64,000 bases of DNA, from the NCBI GenBank assembly GCA_025667525.1, contig CM046876.1, positions 27,553,224 through 27,617,223 of the forward strand. The letters are read 5' to 3'. Position numbers and translations under genes: made by a program. The DNA is from Glebionis coronaria (taxonomy: Eukaryota; Streptophyta; Magnoliopsida; Asterales; Asteraceae). Of this stretch, positions 23,749-35,749 are shown one piece after another. The stretch's first letter is position 1. Each line of letters opens with the position of its first letter. The notes under the pieces are model-generated. The model saw only the letters and a program-made list of their open reading frames with translations. It ran no database searches and was not told the DNA's origin.

Positions 23749-25197
23749 TTGTACTGTGGATATAATTTTACAGCTTTGACACCTAATGCTATTACCAATT
23801 GTGTATTTGGAATTGAACCCCTAAACGGAACAAATTTTTCATCGTGGAGAGATCAAGTGAAAATTTCCCTCGACATAACAGATTTGGACTATGCATTAAG
23901 ATTCGACAAACCTAACCCTCTAACGGCCACTAGCACGGCCGATCAAAAGAGGACTTATGAAATATGGGAAAGGTCGAATCGCATGTCCCTAATGATAATG
24001 AAGAACTCTATTTCAGTTGCTATTCGAGGAGCCATTCCGGACTCTGAGGATGCTAAAGAGTTCTTAAAATCAGTTGAGGAACAATTTAAAGGCTCGTCTA
24101 AAGCTAATGCGAGTACTTTTATTCTTAAAATGCTCACCACGAAATATGATGGCCTTAGTAGGGTTCGTGAGCATATCATGATGATGAATGACATGGCCTC
24201 CAAATTAAATGGCATGGACATGGCAATATCTGAAGGTTTTCTCGTTCATTTCATAATGAAATCTCTCCCTGCTCAGTTTGGTCCTTTTAAGATCAACTAT
24301 AACACGCAAAAGGAGAAATGGAAAATGAGCGAGTTAATAGTCATGTGCGTCCAAGAGGAGGAAAGGCTTAGAATTGAAAAGCCGGATACTGCTTACCTTA
24401 CTACCACTAAAGGTTTCAAAAAGAAAAATTTTAAAGTTAACAAAGGTTCTAAATGGGAAAAAGGAAACTCTGACAAGGCAAGTTCAAGTAATGGCAAGGA
24501 ATCAAGCCCTAAATGTCGATTCTATAAGAATCCTGGCCATTTCCAAAAGGAATGCCCAAAGTTTCGAGAATGGTTAGATAAGAAAGGTTCGTCTTTTTCC
24601 TATGTCTCTTGTGAAAGTTTTTTCATTGATGTCCCTTCAAACACTTATTGGATTGATAGTGGTTCCATGGTACATATAACAAATTCATTGCATGGATTCC
24701 TTTCAAAGAGGATGCTACAAAAGGGGGAAAGAACCATTAAAGTTGGCGACGGGTATGAGAGACATGTTGAAGCTGTAGGAACTCTTCGATTAATTTTAAA
24801 GAGTGGTTTCAATATGTACTTAAATGATACACTTTATGTTCCATCCATTACTAGGAACCTTATTTCTGTTCCTAAGTTGCTTCTTCATGATTATGAATTT
24901 ATGTTTGGATATTATGGTTTGAAAGTGTATTTTGATTCCCGTCTTGTTGGCATTGGTTCATTAGAAAATAACCTCATTAAATTACAATTAGATAGCAACT
25001 TTGAAAAATCCCTATCATCAATGGATGTAAATGTCATTAGTCATGGAAAAAGAAAACATTTAGATGAAGAAAATTCCTCAAGATTGTGGCATAAACATCT
25101 TGGTCACATATCTAAAGATAGAATGCAACGTCTTATAAAAGAAGGAATTCTTCATCATCTAGATTTTTCAGATTTTAATCAATGTGTTGAATGTATT
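23749..25197 (+). pseudogene. gag-pol: Element A Gag, protease and integrase zinc-finger start, truncated
   Basis: Continuous for 483 codons. It has a UBN2-type Gag (GTNFSSWRDQVKISL near the N-terminus) and a zinc knuckle with its second cysteine replaced by tyrosine (CRFYKNPGHFQKEC). The copia protease active site is WIDSGS, and the GAG_pre-integrase region has WHKHLGH and ends at CVECI. It is cut by insertion of element D at 25198. No good ATG opens the frame; translation probably began a little before the recognisable Gag near 23764, and the original start may have decayed. The remainder of Pol resumes at 35913 after a deletion. Confidence 0.88.
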
Positions 25198-25773
25198 TGA
25201 TGACGTATAGTCCCCAGCCGGGTCATGAACCCGGCCCACGGGTACTACCCGTATCCGGCCCATCACAGATGGGTGGGAATAATGTCATTTAAGCTTATGG
25301 GCTTGGATGAACAGTAACCGCACACACGTGTGCGGCCCACGGCCCGGCATGACCGGTGCAGGGTTAGACAGAATCATATTCTATCTCTGAATGTGATTTA
25401 CTCCAAAGGAGGAGATATTCACTCACCATAATTAGAAGATAACAACCAATCTAATTTTGGTGCTTATCTCTTCCTTGGGGCCGAAGTATCAGTGACAGCC
25501 CATTAGGGTTGTCACTGCCTATAAAAGGAACCCTCAAAGGTTCCACAAAGGTATTACGTTCCAAACTCTGAACTCACATAAAACCCTAACCGATTACTTA
25601 CTCTCACGCCGGAGTCTAATCGTGGGAAACCTTCCCACGGTAAGCCTAACGCGTGTTGTTTAGTGTGCAGGATCCCAACCAAATAGTTCACTTGGTGCAG
25701 GAGCCGGAGCCCAGCCAACCCGAATTAAGCCTAACTCGGGTCTAGCAAGGATCACCCAACTTTTGCATCAACA
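25198..25773 (+). repeat. 5' LTR of element D
   Basis: 576 bp from TGATGACGTATAG to GCATCAACA. A TATA box TATAAAAGG lies at 25520-25528, about 250 bp before the LTR end. The first 163 bp recur at 35750-35912. Confidence 0.88.
25520..25528 (+). promoter_or_regulatory. TATA box of element D LTR promoter
   Basis: TATAAAAGG within the LTR, conserved in position and context in the antisense related LTR piece (TATATAAGG on the minus strand near 1533-1541). Confidence 0.7.
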
Positions 25774-25775
25774 AG

Positions 25776-25793
25776 TTGGCGCCGTCCGTGGGA
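25776..25793 (+). other. Primer-binding site of element D
   Basis: TTGGCGCCGTCCGTGGGA two bases after the LTR; this TGGCGCCGTCxGTGGGA form is common in plant Tat-lineage gypsy elements. Confidence 0.8.
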
Positions 25794-25835
25794 CCATTAC
25801 ACTAAGCTAGAACAAAACCTCATTCTGAATTTCCA

Positions 25836-28454
25836 ATGACAAAGGGGCATCCACAAGCTAATCCCAGGAACACGAATCCTGGGAATCGGAAGTCCCAAGG
25901 GTAAGGGATACTCATCCCCAATCAATCACCTAGCCGCCTTGCAGGCAGACCGGGTAACCGTGGTGGTTTCCAGCCCTTGGGGGTGACGAGCACGATCTCT
26001 ATAACACCCCCACCTACTTCAACCCTGGATAACCCTGATCCAGGGAGTGCGCCCAATCCTCCTAACAAGGAGCCGCGCAGACCATCAGTGGAGGATGAAG
26101 TAGAAGTCCAACCACTCAGCGAGGAGGATCTCACTCGAGTTCTCACGCAGAACTTTGATAGGATCGTCCCGGGGATCGCATCAAGGTTAAATCTAGGGAG
26201 GAACCTCCAATCTAGACTCAACTTTGGTGACACCAGACCAATCACCTCTTCCCAAAATCATAGGAAAAGGAGAGCTCGGCCTCAGGAGCAGAGCATCTTT
26301 GAGGAAACCCCTCAACCCAGGAATGTGTTTGAGCGCATAGGAGATCGCCTCATACAGGAACTAATGCAGTCTCGAGAAGGGGGAGACAAGTCTGACGGTT
26401 CACCCGAGCGACCAGATCGAGAGCTGGCCAGAACCGCTCGCCACACGAGCGTGTGGGACAGGATGAACACTGGTAAAAGGATTCCTGGTTCGTCCCAAAA
26501 AAGTGGTCCTCACCCAAAGGATGGGGCACCACCCCCGTCTCCAGACCCGTCAGGGGAGGACTCAGATGATTATCCGCCTAAGCGTCACCGACCTAGGCGT
26601 ACCCCTCCACCACCACCAAACAATGATGAGTATTATGGTGGCCCTTATTATCGAGATGCAGAAGCGGAGGATCTTTCCCGCCCGTGGTGTGAACTGTGGG
26701 ATAACCCTAGGCTCACCCGGCCATGGGCGGATCCCAGGGAAGACCCATTCACCCTCCGCATACGGAACTATTCCGAGGACACCAAACGTCGCATGCCGGC
26801 GTGTGTCAAGACCTATGATAGAACTGGTGATCCGGATGATCACCTTAAAATATTCGATACGCAGGCTAAAATTGAGCGATGGCCCATGCCTATATGGTGT
26901 CAAATGTTTAATTCAACTCTGATCGGAAATGCCCGTGACTGGTTTGAGGGACTCCCTCCACGAAGCATTGATAGTTTCACGGAACTAGGCACTGCGTTCA
27001 AGAAAAATTATACTCAAAGGAAGAAGTATAATAGGGATCCGGTCTCATTGGCGACTGTCAAACAACGGCCAGGGGAGTCCACAGAAGCCTTCACTGAACG
27101 CTTCAATGATGAGTGCACGCGCACAAAAACAATGCCGGAACTCCTGAAAATCTCTGACTACATGCACGCCATAACAGACAGGGAATTGATCAGGCGCCTC
27201 AATGACAAGCGTCCAGAGAGATATGATGACCTCATGGAAAGGGTCAGAAATTTCATAGAAGGAGAAACAGCTGTTGTCGCGACTTACCCATCCAGGGGAA
27301 ATGGGTACCGGTCAAACGACCAGTCTCGGAGACAGTCGGGCGGTCAAGGCAATCAGAACAATAGCAAGGGCTCAGACTATAAGAGCCAGAACAAAGGAGG
27401 ACGGCCGGACGATAAGTTTACCCCCCTAAAGATGTCCTACCAGGAGATCTTGCTGACGGAAGGGGCAAACTTTCCAAGGCCTCCCCCAATGACAACTCCG
27501 TCGGACCGTCGGCAAGGAAATCGCTTCTGCGAGTTCCATAATGACAAGGGCCATGGTACGGAGGAGTGTATCCAGCTCAAGAAGCACATTGAGTTACTGA
27601 TCAAATCAGGTAAACTCAAGCACTTAGTTAAGGATTGGAAGGATGGAAAAGACAACAAGAAGCATGATAAGAAGGATCCCCAAAAGAACAAACCTTTGAC
27701 CATATACATGATCCAATCCAGACAACGCCGCACGAGGCAGAAAGTTGGCCAAAAATTTTCACGCGACAAGGAAATCTCATTCCCTCCCATCACAGCAAGT
27801 GATGTGATTGATGCGCCTCTCACTATTGAGATAAGCATTGGAACACACAATGTTCGTCGCATGTATGTGGATGGAGGGTCGTCAGCAGAGGTACTGTATG
27901 AACACTATTTTGTGCAGTTATACCCAGAAATAAGAAGCCAATTAGTACCGGCCACGGCGCCGCTCACCGGCTTTAGTGGAGACAGTATCTGGCCGATAGG
28001 GCAACTACGTCTGCTTGTAACCATTGGGAATGAGGAACACTCCACTACAGCGTGGATGAACTTCATGGTGATACGCTCACATTCTCCGTACAATGGGATC
28101 ATAGGCAGACCAGGTATTTTGGCTATACGGGCGGTACCCTCCACGGCGTACGGAATGATCAAATTCCCTGTTGAGGGAGGAATCGTCACCATTTACAACA
28201 CAATCGTACCAGCATCCGAGTGTCATACCGTGACAATACCGGCTCCACCTGTTCCACCCAAGGATGGATCACCACCTCCTAATTGGAAGGTGGCAATTTA
28301 TCCCGACTATCCGGAACAGGAGATATCCATAGGAGGAGCACTCTCGGATAACGGCAAAAGGGCCATGTGCTCTCTTTTAAGTACAAACCTAGATATATTC
28401 GCATGGGAGCCAAAGCATATGACAGGCGTGCCACGGGCGGGTAGCAGAACATAA
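25836..28454 (+). pseudogene. gag: Gag-protease of element D
   Basis: The best start is ATG 25836, in frame with the long open region, but codon 23 is a stop (TAA 25902-25904). The rest is open from there to 28454. The retrotransposon Gag domain lies near residues 320-430 (DHLKIFDTQAKIERWP, NARDWFEGLP, FTERFNDECTRT). A degenerate zinc knuckle CEFHNDKGHGTEEC follows, then the protease active site VDGGSSAEVLYEH near residue 680, the Tat form of D-S/T-G. The frame ends early because of one extra base near 28440. Gag packages RNA; the protease cleaves the polyprotein. Confidence 0.9.
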
Positions 28455-29454
28455 GCTCCAGATCCGCAAGGGGTACCAACCCGTCAAGCAAAAGAAGCGC
28501 GGCCAGGCACCTGAGCGCAGTCGAGTAATATTGGAGGAAGTACGGAAACTAGTGGACGCATGTATCATGCGCGAGGTATACTACCACGAGTGGTTATCCA
28601 ATCCGGTCATGGTCAAAAAACATGACGGAAGTTAGCGCATGTGTGTGGATTTTACGGATCTGAACAAAGCCTGTCCACAGGAATGTTACCCGTTACCGGA
28701 AATAGACTGGAAGGTAGAATCCCTATGTGGATATCCCTTTAAATGCTTCTTAGACACATATAACCCTATCCAGATGGCTGAGGAGGATGCAGAAAAAACG
28801 GCGTTCCATACAAGCCAGGGCGTATATTACTATACGAAAATGCCGTTTGGACTAAAGAACGACGGTGCTACATACCAGCGGCTTGTGGACAAAGCTTTTG
28901 AATCACAGATAGGCCGCAACTTGGAAGTCTATGTGGATGACTTGGTTATAAAAAGTCATACGGAGGATGCACTTCTCCGGGATGTCCAAGAGACATTCCA
29001 CACACTAAGGAGGATTAACATGAAGCTAAACCCAAAGAAATGCACGTTTGGGGCAACGGAGGGAATGTTCCTTGGATATTTGATTGATCCAAACGGCATC
29101 AAACCTTGCCCAGAGAAAACGGACGCAGTGATACAGCTGCCATCCCCTCAGACACGGAAGGAGGTGCAATCTTTAAATGGGAAACTGGCCGGGCTGAATA
29201 GGTTCCTATCCAAATCCGCGGATAAGTCATTACCCCTATTTAAGACACTCAAGAAGTGCATTAGGAAGGGAGACTTCCGGTGGACGAAGGAAGCCGAGGA
29301 AGCTTTTGGCCAACTCAAGCAGCATCTTGCATCTCTCCCTATGCTAGTAGCTCCCCGGCCAAAGGAGGAACTCATTATGTATCTCTCAGCCACTCATGGC
29401 GCAATAAGCGTGGTACTCATGACAGATAGAGATACAGTGCAAACTCCGGTCTAA
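28455..29454 (+). pseudogene. pol: Reverse transcriptase of element D
   Basis: Continues Pol in the shifted frame. A stop at about 28633-28635 lies where DGSWRMC is expected (TGG to TAG). From 28639 the RT reads openly: MCVDFTDLNKACP, FLDTY, AFHTSQGVYYYTKMPFGLKN and YVDDLVIKSH (catalytic Asp pair near 28936-28941), then the thumb and the start of RNase H. The frame stops at 29452-29454 where a tyrosine is expected. The FLDxYxxYHQI motif is altered (FLDTYNPIQ), so activity is doubtful even apart from the stops. Confidence 0.9.
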
Positions 29455-30672
29455 TTTATAAGTAGAACACTACAAGGGCCGGAGCTGAATTACTCCTCTA
29501 TGGAAAAATTGGTGTTAGCACTAGTGTTTGCTACAAAGCGGTTGCGCTGGTACTTTCAGGCGCACCCAATTGTAGTCATTACGGACCAGCCAATCAAGCA
29601 GGTTATTTCTAGACCGGATGTGGCAGGGAGGCTACAAAAATGGAGCATCTTATTGGGGGATCACAATATATCTTATAGGCCAAGGACGGCTGTGAAAGGC
29701 CAGATCTTGGCAGATTTCCTGATCGAGAAGCCGGATGAGGAAGGGCCAATCGTTAAACAAGACGAGACTCCAACAGAACCATGGGTGCTATTTACGGACG
29801 GATATTCGTGTACGGATAGCTCCGGAGCTAGTCTCATCCTTACAAATCCGGAAGGAATGGAGTTCACGTACGCCCTCCATTTTGAGTTCACGGCCACCAA
29901 CAACGAAGCGGAATATGAAGCATTAATTGCGGGTTTAAAAATCGCCGCTAGAATGGGAGTCCGCAACCTTGAGGCCTACGTGGACTCACGGCTTGTTGCG
30001 AACCATATTCTAGGTGGATATGTGGATAAAGAGGACAACATGGTCAGATACTTGGAAAAAGTCAAGTCACTAATCGCGGCTTTCAGCAAATTTTCAATCA
30101 AGCAGGTGCCAAGAGGCGAGAACAAGAAGGCGGACACTCTCAGCAAGATCGCATCCACAAGCTTCGCTCACTTGTCCAAGCAAGTCTTGGTGGAAATACT
30201 CAAGGAGAAATCTATAACAGAGGGGGAGGTCGCTACTATAGTTGAGGAGGATAGACCTACATGGATGACCCCGATTATCAACTATTTGACTAGTGAGACC
30301 CTTCCAAACGAGGAAAAAGCAGCACGGCGCATCAGGAGGAAGTCGCAACACTTCGAACTTCGAGAAGGTATCCTTTACAAGCGCTCTTTCTTGCAGCCGT
30401 GGCTGCGGTGTGTTGGACCTCGTCAGGCCGCTTACGTAATCAGTGACATACATGACGGGTTATGCGGCATGCACGTAGGTCCACGATCCGTGGTAGCTCG
30501 AGCCTTACGAACAGGATACTATTGGCCTACCATGCACAGGGACGCACGCGACATGATTCGCAAGTGTAGTGATTGCCAAGTGCATAGACCAGTGCCGCGA
30601 CATCCGCAGCAGGAGATTACACCTATTACATCCTCATGGTCATTCTATAAGTGGGGAATTGACATCGCATGA
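29455..30672 (+). pseudogene. pol: Dual RNase H and integrase zinc finger of element D
   Basis: First comes the Ty3-type RNase H tail (SSMEKLVLALVFATKRLRWY, TDQPIKQVISRPD). Next is a second, archaeal-type RNase H (LFTDGYSCTDSSG, then ATNNEAEYEALIAGL, then the VDSRLV and ENKKADTLS motifs), whose presence is the hallmark of the Tat lineage. Last is the integrase H2C2 zinc finger (HDGLCGMHVGPR... KCSDCQ). It ends at TGA 30670-30672, where glycine of the G-P-F motif is expected. Confidence 0.9.
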
Positions 30673-31494
30673 CCGTTTCCTGTAGCTGCGGGGGGAGTTA
30701 AGTTCTTGATTGTCGCAATGGACTACTTCACACGATGGATAGAGGCCAAGGCAGTCAAATCCATCACAGGCAAGCAAGTTAAAAAGTTTGTTTGGGAGCA
30801 TATTGTGTGCCGTTTTGGCCTACCGGGAGAAATCATCTCGGACAACGGTAAACAGTTCACGGACAACCCATTCAAGGACTGGTGTGCATCATTGAATATC
30901 AAGCGGCGTTTCGCATCTGTTAAGCATCCGCAGACAAACGGCCTTGTGGAACGAGCGAATAAAAGCTTGGGAAACGGTATCAAGGCACGTCTGGATGAGC
31001 GAAGTGCCAAATGGGTGGATGAACTACCACATGTTCTATGGGCACATGGGACCATGATCAAAACAGCCAATGGAGATACTCCATTCGCATTGGCCTACGG
31101 CACTGAAGCTGTTATACCAGCAGAAATAGGAATGCCTACCATCCGTACGGCGGAGGTTAATGTCGTCACGAACGACGAGCAGCTGCGAATCAACGCGGAT
31201 CTGTTGGAAGAAAAAAGGGAGATAGCAGCCATCAATGAGGCTAAGTCCAAAGCTAAAATGAAGGCTTATTATGACGCCAAGGTCAAAGGTGTTTCTTTCC
31301 GACCAGGAGATTATGTCTATCGTGCTAACGAAGCAAGTCGAGCAGAGAATACAGGAAAGCTGGGTCCTAAGTGGGAAGGACCGTATGAAGTCACGGAAGC
31401 CTTGGGACGAGGCGCGTACAAATTACGCGACATGGATGGCCGTGACATGGAACGCACATGGAACATCTCCAATCTAAAAAGGTGCTATCTTTGA
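30673..31494 (+). pseudogene. pol: Integrase core and C-terminus of element D
   Basis: The DDE core is complete apart from the preceding stop: the first Asp is in WGIDIA just upstream, the second in ISDNGKQFTD, and the Glu in QTNGLVERANKSL. The C-terminal GPY/F-like module (GPKWEGPYEV) is followed by a natural end at NLKRCYL, stop at 31492-31494. There is no chromodomain, which excludes the chromovirus clade. The product would insert cDNA into the host genome. Confidence 0.9.
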
Positions 31495-32193
31495 AAGCTA
31501 CGGCTTCCGCATGGGTGCTTCGCTATATGTGGCTTTAATGAAGAACCATGCGCTCTTTCTGTTTCTCTTATGTTTTGTTTAGGTTCGTTTTTTGTTTTTT
31601 AGGACTTATCATTCTTGTTTAAACATAAAAATGTAAACGTTCTAATAAAGTGTCGTGGTGCCTAGCTAGCTCCACGGCTTGTTTCGTGAAAATCATTTTT
31701 TAGATTTTTGTCAGTCATATGAATTTTTAGTTATTATTATAATATGTCATGTTTCATTCGTATGCATTCATTCAAATTACTGTACATGTACTATACGCCT
31801 CCAGGCGGGGTAAGAGGATTAAGTGAACCTACTAATTCAACTTTCCGCGTAAGAGGGATGCAACCCCAACCGCACGGATCATGTATCCTTACTAGACACC
31901 TTACTCACAAGACGTTGTGGTAAGTTTTGTATGCCGTACTCACGCAGTGCTTCGCATAGTAAAGACGTACGTCGCATGTCTAGTAAATTATAGGCTTGTA
32001 TGTATTTTCCTTTTTTGTGTGTAAGACGTGACATGTCATGCAGTATTGGTATATAATATTCAACACAATCAAAATACACAAGTTTCCAAATAAATAACAA
32101 AAATGGTCGTGGACATCACGGACTTACATACAAAATACACATGTCTTATCCGTGTACATGCACGGACGAATAAAAACTACAAATATTCAGCGG
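31495..32193. other. Non-coding spacer of element D between convergent genes
   Basis: T-rich tract just after pol and before the end of the antisense gene. It probably holds 3' ends of both transcripts. No open frame of note. Confidence 0.5.
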
Positions 32194-35164
32194 TTACAAA
32201 CCAGAGTTGTCTGAAATGGATAATAAAGTAGGAGCACCCTACATGGGGGGGAGAAACTTACCTATCTCCACTTGTTCCTCGACCAAGCATGACAACCACT
32301 CACTACGTTCCTTCCGCTTCCGGGATTGAGCCGCATTCCTCTCCAGCACCCCACTTAAGGGTTCTTCATCGAGCACGATCCTGGTTACATCCTCATAGAT
32401 GGGGAGCGTCAGGTGGCTGGGCGATGGAGTGAAGGAAGCACGGGAATGACCCTCATCTTGGGAGAACGCACTGAGACTTAGCTTTTCCATGATTTCCATG
32501 TTCGATGCATCTTTTGTGGCCTCCAGCTCAGCCAAGAATGGATAATGCAGGTCTCGCATCGCGGCCATGGAAGCAGTCATCTTGTTAGCCGCTTCAGGGT
32601 TAAAGAAAGCATGTCTGGTGAAGTTCTCCCTTTTCTTGATCAGCTCTACGGCCTGGACCATTCCCTCATGACGGTCGTGGTCAATACCATTGGACACAAG
32701 CCTTGCAAACTGTTGCACAAATTCGGGGGCCTCTAGTACCTTGGTGACGGCCAAGCGTGCTCCATGCCCTACCATCCACCTGCGGCCGGTAATGGCCGCT
32801 AGTAGTTGAGGGCATAGCACATCATCGCGTTCGGCAGTGAGGGCATCGATCATCACATCTTTTTGGGCAAACGCCTCTTTCAGCTCTTTGGTGATAGCCC
32901 TCTCATCAGCAAGCTCCTCTTGTACCTTCTCCATGCTCTGGATTGTCATTTGCGCGTCTTCCAGTTTCTTGGTGAGCACGGATACCTGGCTGGAGGAAGA
33001 CTTGGCAGACGCCTCCGCTGTGGTTACCTATATGAGATTAATTGTTAGATTATATGTCTTTTAGAATAAAGGGTGGTGCGGCACGGATATGTACCTTGGT
33101 TGTCGCGGCATCTAGTTTTGACTCGAGATCGGCCACTTGTTGGTCATACTCATTCGCACGTGACGATTGCTCTTTTATGGTCGCCTCGGCACTAGCAAGT
33201 TGGGACTGGAGGGCTGCAATTTGAGCTTCATTGTCCTCGATCATTCTCTCCCTCCGTCCAACCTTCCTCTTAAGAGACTCCACATGCCCAAGTGTGGCTT
33301 CAAATCTTACTCTCATCGAGGTGCCCATTGCCATTTGATGCACCAAAGCACCGTTGTACTCATCCGCCAGGTCCGCATGGCTGAGTGCGTTCACTTCTCG
33401 CACCAAGCCTGGTGGTATGCAGTTATTGAGGTACTCTCGGCATTCCTCGGCTTCCCTCATTCGTGATGTAGTGGTGATATTCCAAATAGGGTTGAACGAC
33501 TGAGGGGGGCCGGATGTTGGGAGGTCTTGGGAGGCTGTGGGGGTACCTTCTTCAAAAACGGGGCCGGATTTCGTGGCGGCCGTATGAGGCATGGGGTTTC
33601 CCCCCACTTCTTTTTCTTTTCCCTTCTCCATTTGGGTGTCAGGAGGAGGCACCAGTTTGTTCATCCCTGTGAAACAAGCATTTGGATACATATTAAGTAT
33701 TGCTTAAAGGGAATTTGTCGTTCTTATGTATCAGGATGGAGTCTTACATGTTATTTCTTGCTAATTCTGATGTGGTTGGGGGAATCTGAGTGACTGGATC
33801 GACATGTGCGGCCCGGATCGTCTCGGAAGCCTGGGTGGTGCTCCCAACAGATTGGTATAAGGGGTGGTCTTCTCGAAGCTTCTTGGGAGGGGCGTTGTGT
33901 TCGCCAATCTCGGCTGGAGCAGCTCTCCTTACTTGTTTGTTCTTTTTGCGGGTACGCTTGGCGACGGGCTGAGCTGTTGCTTCTTCGACCTCCTCCTCAA
34001 CTTCTTTTTCCACTTCTTCCTCTTCCTCCTAATTGATTTGTTGTACCTCTTCATCATCATCGCCCAACATCCGGCGAAGGCTGGAGGTGGTTAAGTCAAT
34101 ATTGTCTCCCTAGTCTTCCCCATGTGAAGGAGTGGCAGTCTTAGGCGGTGAGGAGGGCCCGGCTCCTCCTTCAAGCATCCTGTTATCACCGTCCTCGTTG
34201 TCGAAGTCAACGGGCGTCCTCATTAAAGTTGTTTCTTCCTCGTCCGAGTGGGGATCCGGCACGGCTTCAAGAGCAACCGTCACGTTACGGGTATGCTCAA
34301 GAAGGGGTAGTTCGTTCTCACGTCGGGGGCAGGAGCCTTCTGGTACAAGCTTTGGGTCGCCCTGGCGTAGAAGTCCAAAGAAGTTCATTTCTGCCATACA
34401 ATAACAAAATATGTTAGCTATTACAAAGTACTTGAATAAGCTTTTTTGTGTACGGATGTTAGCCTACCTTCACCCTGCCTTCTCCAAAACACAGGATATC
34501 TGTTGGACGGGCCAAAATAGTTGCGGCTAATCCCTAGCAAACATAGAAATGACTCGGGAAGATTTCTATGGAACCCGGTCCTATTCAGATCTATTTCTTG
34601 GGAGTGTCGGGGGTTATATGTACTAGCGTGCAGCTGGGGGTCGTGGGATATCCTATGTCTAAAGGCATAATCAGCCGGCCATACTATTGCGTCAATGAAA
34701 AAGTAGTGGTCATACCAGTTTTTCAGCGAATCTATTGGCTTATTATGAGACTGGGGACTGTTAGGGGATTGTTTCTTAAAGGATAACCAACCATTTACTA
34801 GGTTGGGAGTGTAAAAAAGCCGGAATAGTTCTACGATTGGGGGGATTCTTCTAGCACGGCAGAGGATCTCGAATTGACTAATCTTATAGGCGCCTATACA
34901 GTGGAGCTGACTAATATGTACATCATAATATCCTAACATATCTATGAGGAAACGGGTGAATGGAATGCGGTAGTTGGCCGCATCGAAAAGGCGAGTGTAC
35001 AGGCCAATCTTACCCTCCGGAGCCTCAGTTATGAGGTCTCCGGCGCCAGGAAGTGAGGGGTGTAGGTTGGTAGGGATGAAATAATTTGTACAAAAGTGAT
35101 CTAGTTGTTCCTGGGTCATTACATTAAGCACGGATCCAATGGTGGGGTTGTTTCTGTGAGCCAT
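32194..35164 (-). pseudogene. Antisense spliced gene inside element D (putative gypsy-type transposase / PF04195-like)
   Basis: Five exons by eye: 35164-34468, 34390-33748, 33666-33095, 33027-32262, 32210-32194. Introns show GT...AG ends; the reading phase joins cleanly at exons 1/2 (GAAG|GTAGG...GCAG|AAATG), 3/4 and 4/5, but not at 2/3. Exon 1 (ATG 35164) encodes a globular domain with LHPSLPGAGDLITEAPEGKI and FTRFLIDMLGYYDVHISQL, which I recognise as the domain annotated putative gypsy-type transposon. Exon 2 is acidic then lysine-rich and has two in-frame stops (34112-34110, 34031-34029). Exons 3-4 are a long coiled coil. It lies between pol and the 3' LTR, where antisense extra ORFs of Retand-like Tat elements are known. 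Function is unknown. Confidence 0.8.
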
Positions 35165-35306
35165 TACTAAATAAAAATGTAAGGGCGTGGTGTTCTAACC
35201 TGCGGAGGAAGGGATCCGTGTGTGGTTGATTGAAGCTAAGAAGAAAGCTTTAATGGCAGAAATGGAGATAAAAAACTGTGTGTTTTACACAGCCGTAGGG
35301 GTGGCT

Positions 35307-35314
35307 TATTTATA
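35307..35314 (-). promoter_or_regulatory. TATA box of the antisense gene
   Basis: TATAAATA on the minus strand, about 143 bp upstream of ATG 35164. A G-box CACGTG (35352-35357) lies 37 bp further upstream. Together they suggest the antisense gene has its own promoter, independent of the LTR. Confidence 0.6.
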
Positions 35315-35737
35315 GGGTTGCCTCGTGGGTCATGGCCTGTTGGATGTGTGACACGTGTCTGCCACTATTCTTGATCGTGTGGTTAGGGGGCAAGTGGCAA
35401 GTGAAACGTCAGGCGGGACCCACGGGTCACTTCTGACTCAAACGTTTACGCTGCTCGAGGCTCTGACTGTTTGCACTTTTGTCAGTCAACATGCCAGATG
35501 AACAGTTATTAATGTCGGGATATGCGGCTCTTACGTAAGACTTGACATTTAATGCTATATTTAATTTGTCTCGGTCGCCATGAGCGGCTGAGATAATAAT
35601 GGAATAACTTCCTAAGTCAGGTTGCCATGTGCGGCCAACACAAATTCTTGGACAACTTATCATTCCCTATTTTTTCTTGGTACGTCCAGGGAGCATCTTG
35701 ATAGTCTAGAGGTTACGCCTATGGTTGTAACAACTAG
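35315..35737. other. Upstream region of the antisense gene, no coding
   Basis: Non-coding part of element D between the antisense TATA box and the polypurine tract; short open frames only. Confidence 0.5.
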
Positions 35738-35749
35738 ACTGGGGGGACA
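35738..35749 (+). other. Polypurine tract of element D
   Basis: CTGGGGGGACA(T) directly before the 3' LTR start TGATGACG at 35750. Confidence 0.75.

Noticed and set aside
26562..27862. Minus-strand frames of 113 and 141 codons under gypsy Gag
   Set aside because: Mirror frames of a GC-rich coding region; the genuine antisense gene lies further right.
25977..28454. TTG at 25977 as the start of gypsy Gag
   Set aside because: An ATG at 25836 is in the same frame and better placed after the primer-binding site; the later start is only an effect of the stop at 25902.
32545..34417. Plus-strand open frames of 60-99 codons
   Set aside because: They are shadows of the minus-strand antisense gene; they have no family motifs and cross its splice sites.
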